NCBI GenBank assembly: GCA_017165825.1
Contig: CM029374.1
Span: 10,042,351 to 10,106,350, forward strand
Reading direction: 5' to 3'
DNA: 64,000 nucleotides
DNA from: Hepsetus odoe
Lineage: Eukaryota; Chordata; Actinopteri; Characiformes; Hepsetidae
The stretch's first letter is position 1, and the number at the start of each line of letters is the position of its first letter. The position numbers and the translations under genes were made by a program. Of the stretch, positions 62,806-64,000 are shown piece by piece. The notes under the pieces are model-generated. The model had not been told where the DNA came from, searched no databases, and was given only the letters and a program-made list of their open reading frames with translations.

Positions 62806-63566
62806 GTAAGTACCAAAGGAAATCTCTTTAGCCTTTGCCACAGCCATGGCTAACTCTCTCATTACTCTGAGAAAAGCTTCCTGGATACCCTTTAAAAGGT
62901 AATATAAAAATAAAAAACAAAGGCTGTAATGCACTGGTTCCTGACCTGGCCTGGAGTTCCCCCTGCACTGCATATTGTAGTCTTACCCACATACCCACGT
63001 CATACCCACAAGGATGGGCTTGTTCATGAGTTCATAGGTTGGATCAGGTGTGCTTGAGCGAGGAGACAATGAAATGGAAAATGCAAAAAGAACTTCTAGA
63101 CTTAGAAGCATGCTTTAGCACTTTCCAGTCAAGTGACATAAATTATTATTAGTAATGAAGGCATTCAAAAATGAAATAACATAACAGATGGTATTGTGTC
63201 AAACAACAGGAACAAATGAAAACATCAAATGTTAACTATGAGAGTAACTTACCCAACATGAATTGATGTAATGAAGGTTATCATGACATTCATCACTGTG
63301 AATGAACACGAGTTTATTTCCATTTATTGTTATTATAAAATATGCTTTCTAAGCAGATATTAACTGCATTTTCCCCTTTGTTTTCAAGGGGAACATCTCT
63401 TGAATTAAGTTTTCCTGTTTCTTTTCTTGATTAAAAGTAATGGAACGCAAACACAGAGCCAGTAGTGTTCTAGTTGATCTGATAATTTATTAAGAGAGTC
63501 TGAAAATATGTTTCATACTGATTACAAATATCACTCTTATACTTGTACTGGCTTTTATACCTTTAT
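62806..63566 (+). other. Intron 54, 5' part
   Basis: Nothing recognised. Confidence 0.5.
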
Positions 63567-63821
63567 GGGGCAGCGGTGGCCTAGTGGTGAGGGAGTTGCC
63601 CCGCATCGGAAGATTGTGGGTTAGATTCCCTCACAAGTAGGTTGCCCTGAGGTACCCCTGAGCAAGGTACCATCCCCGTCACTGCTCCCCAGGCGCTTTC
63701 AATAGCTGCCCACTGCTGCACGGTGTTTGTGTGCATGGGTTAAAAGCAGAGGTCCAATTTCGTTGTGGTTCATGGTGTGCAGTGCTGTGACCTCGCAATG
63801 ACAAGGGTTGTCACTTTCACT
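63567..63821 (+). repeat. tRNA-headed SINE, near full length
   Basis: A-box-like ggtggcctagtggtgaggga, degenerate B box gggttagattcc, body gagcaaggtaccatccccgt, tail gacaagggttgtcactttca plus a T run. Best preserved copy of this SINE in the window. Confidence 0.85.
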
Positions 63822-64000
63822 TTTTTTTTTTTTCACTTTATATCCTAATTAGTGTATCAATTGTAAAGAAAGCATTAATGATTGTTTTTATTTTTAATGT
63901 ATAATGTATAATCAGATTTTGATGAAATGTTGAAATTCATATTGCTGATGAAGTAATTTATCCTTATGGACGATGATGTTGTTATTATTCATTTGTTGGT
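63822..64000 (+). other. Intron 54 to window end
   Basis: AT-rich; nothing recognised. Confidence 0.5.

Noticed and set aside
63567..63650. tRNA gene
   Set aside because: A- and B-box-like sequences are present but no cloverleaf or anticodon arm forms; it is the head of a SINE. The same holds for the heads at 10097, 43650, 45981 and 55204.

Overview
ORGANISM AND OVERALL CONTENT. The window is vertebrate, almost certainly teleost, nuclear DNA. It has long AT-rich introns, many (GT)n/(CA)n microsatellites, several Tc1/mariner families flanked by TA, RTE-like LINEs and tRNA-headed fish SINEs. It holds one protein-coding gene, on the + strand and running off both ends: a ryanodine receptor best assigned to ryr3. 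The assignment rests on peptides such as ISETPALDLPS, GMPDTVEEMCPE, HGTEPGLGDVSEVVG and QKKEEPEAFMSSFF, which I recall as RyR3-like rather than RyR1- or RyR2-like. I had no database, so the paralogue call comes from memory of the family.

GENE LAYOUT. I could place 54 exons in one continuous frame from 104 to 62805, plus one extra alternative exon and one candidate microexon. Exon coordinates come from matching translated peptides to the family and then requiring an AG acceptor, a GT (once GC) donor and codon phase that joins across each intron. The joined exons give about 2,486 complete codons, roughly the central and C-terminal half of a protein of about 4,870 residues. Domain order: second RIH-type/bridging solenoid (exons 1-11); RyR repeats 3/4 with the RKIS phosphorylation-loop motif (12-18); rest of the bridging solenoid (19-33); calmodulin-binding helix (34); start of the central solenoid (35); acidic loops (36-38); RIH-associated domain with the Ca2+-activation residues (39-48); a 1.3-kb exon with the EF-hand pair, the LGRIEIM segment and divergent region 1 (49); a charged linker (50-51); the first two membrane segments (52-54). 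The pore, later membrane segments and stop codon lie beyond 64000.

MOST INTERESTING SIGNAL. Exon 35 exists as two tandem, diverged copies (44699-44798 and 45522-45618). Both go from phase 2 to phase 0. Including both, or neither, gives an early stop, so they should be mutually exclusive. They encode the segment just after the calmodulin-binding helix. Two microexons lie at the positions of the known RyR alternative sites: an 18-nt exon (52421-52438, ASII position), and a candidate 15-nt exon (37408-37422) in the intron of the ASI site.

REPEATS. Introns carry five Tc1/mariner copies of different families, one inserted 10 nt from the exon-33 acceptor; three RTE-like LINE fragments, all in sense orientation, one with an intact reverse-transcriptase core and an 11-bp target duplication; a probable 274-bp solo LTR with a 5-bp duplication; about a dozen SINE copies or fragments; two palindromes centred on TA repeats; and a 266-base assembly gap (30241-30506). 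I found no RNA genes, no second gene, and no promoter or terminator of the host gene.
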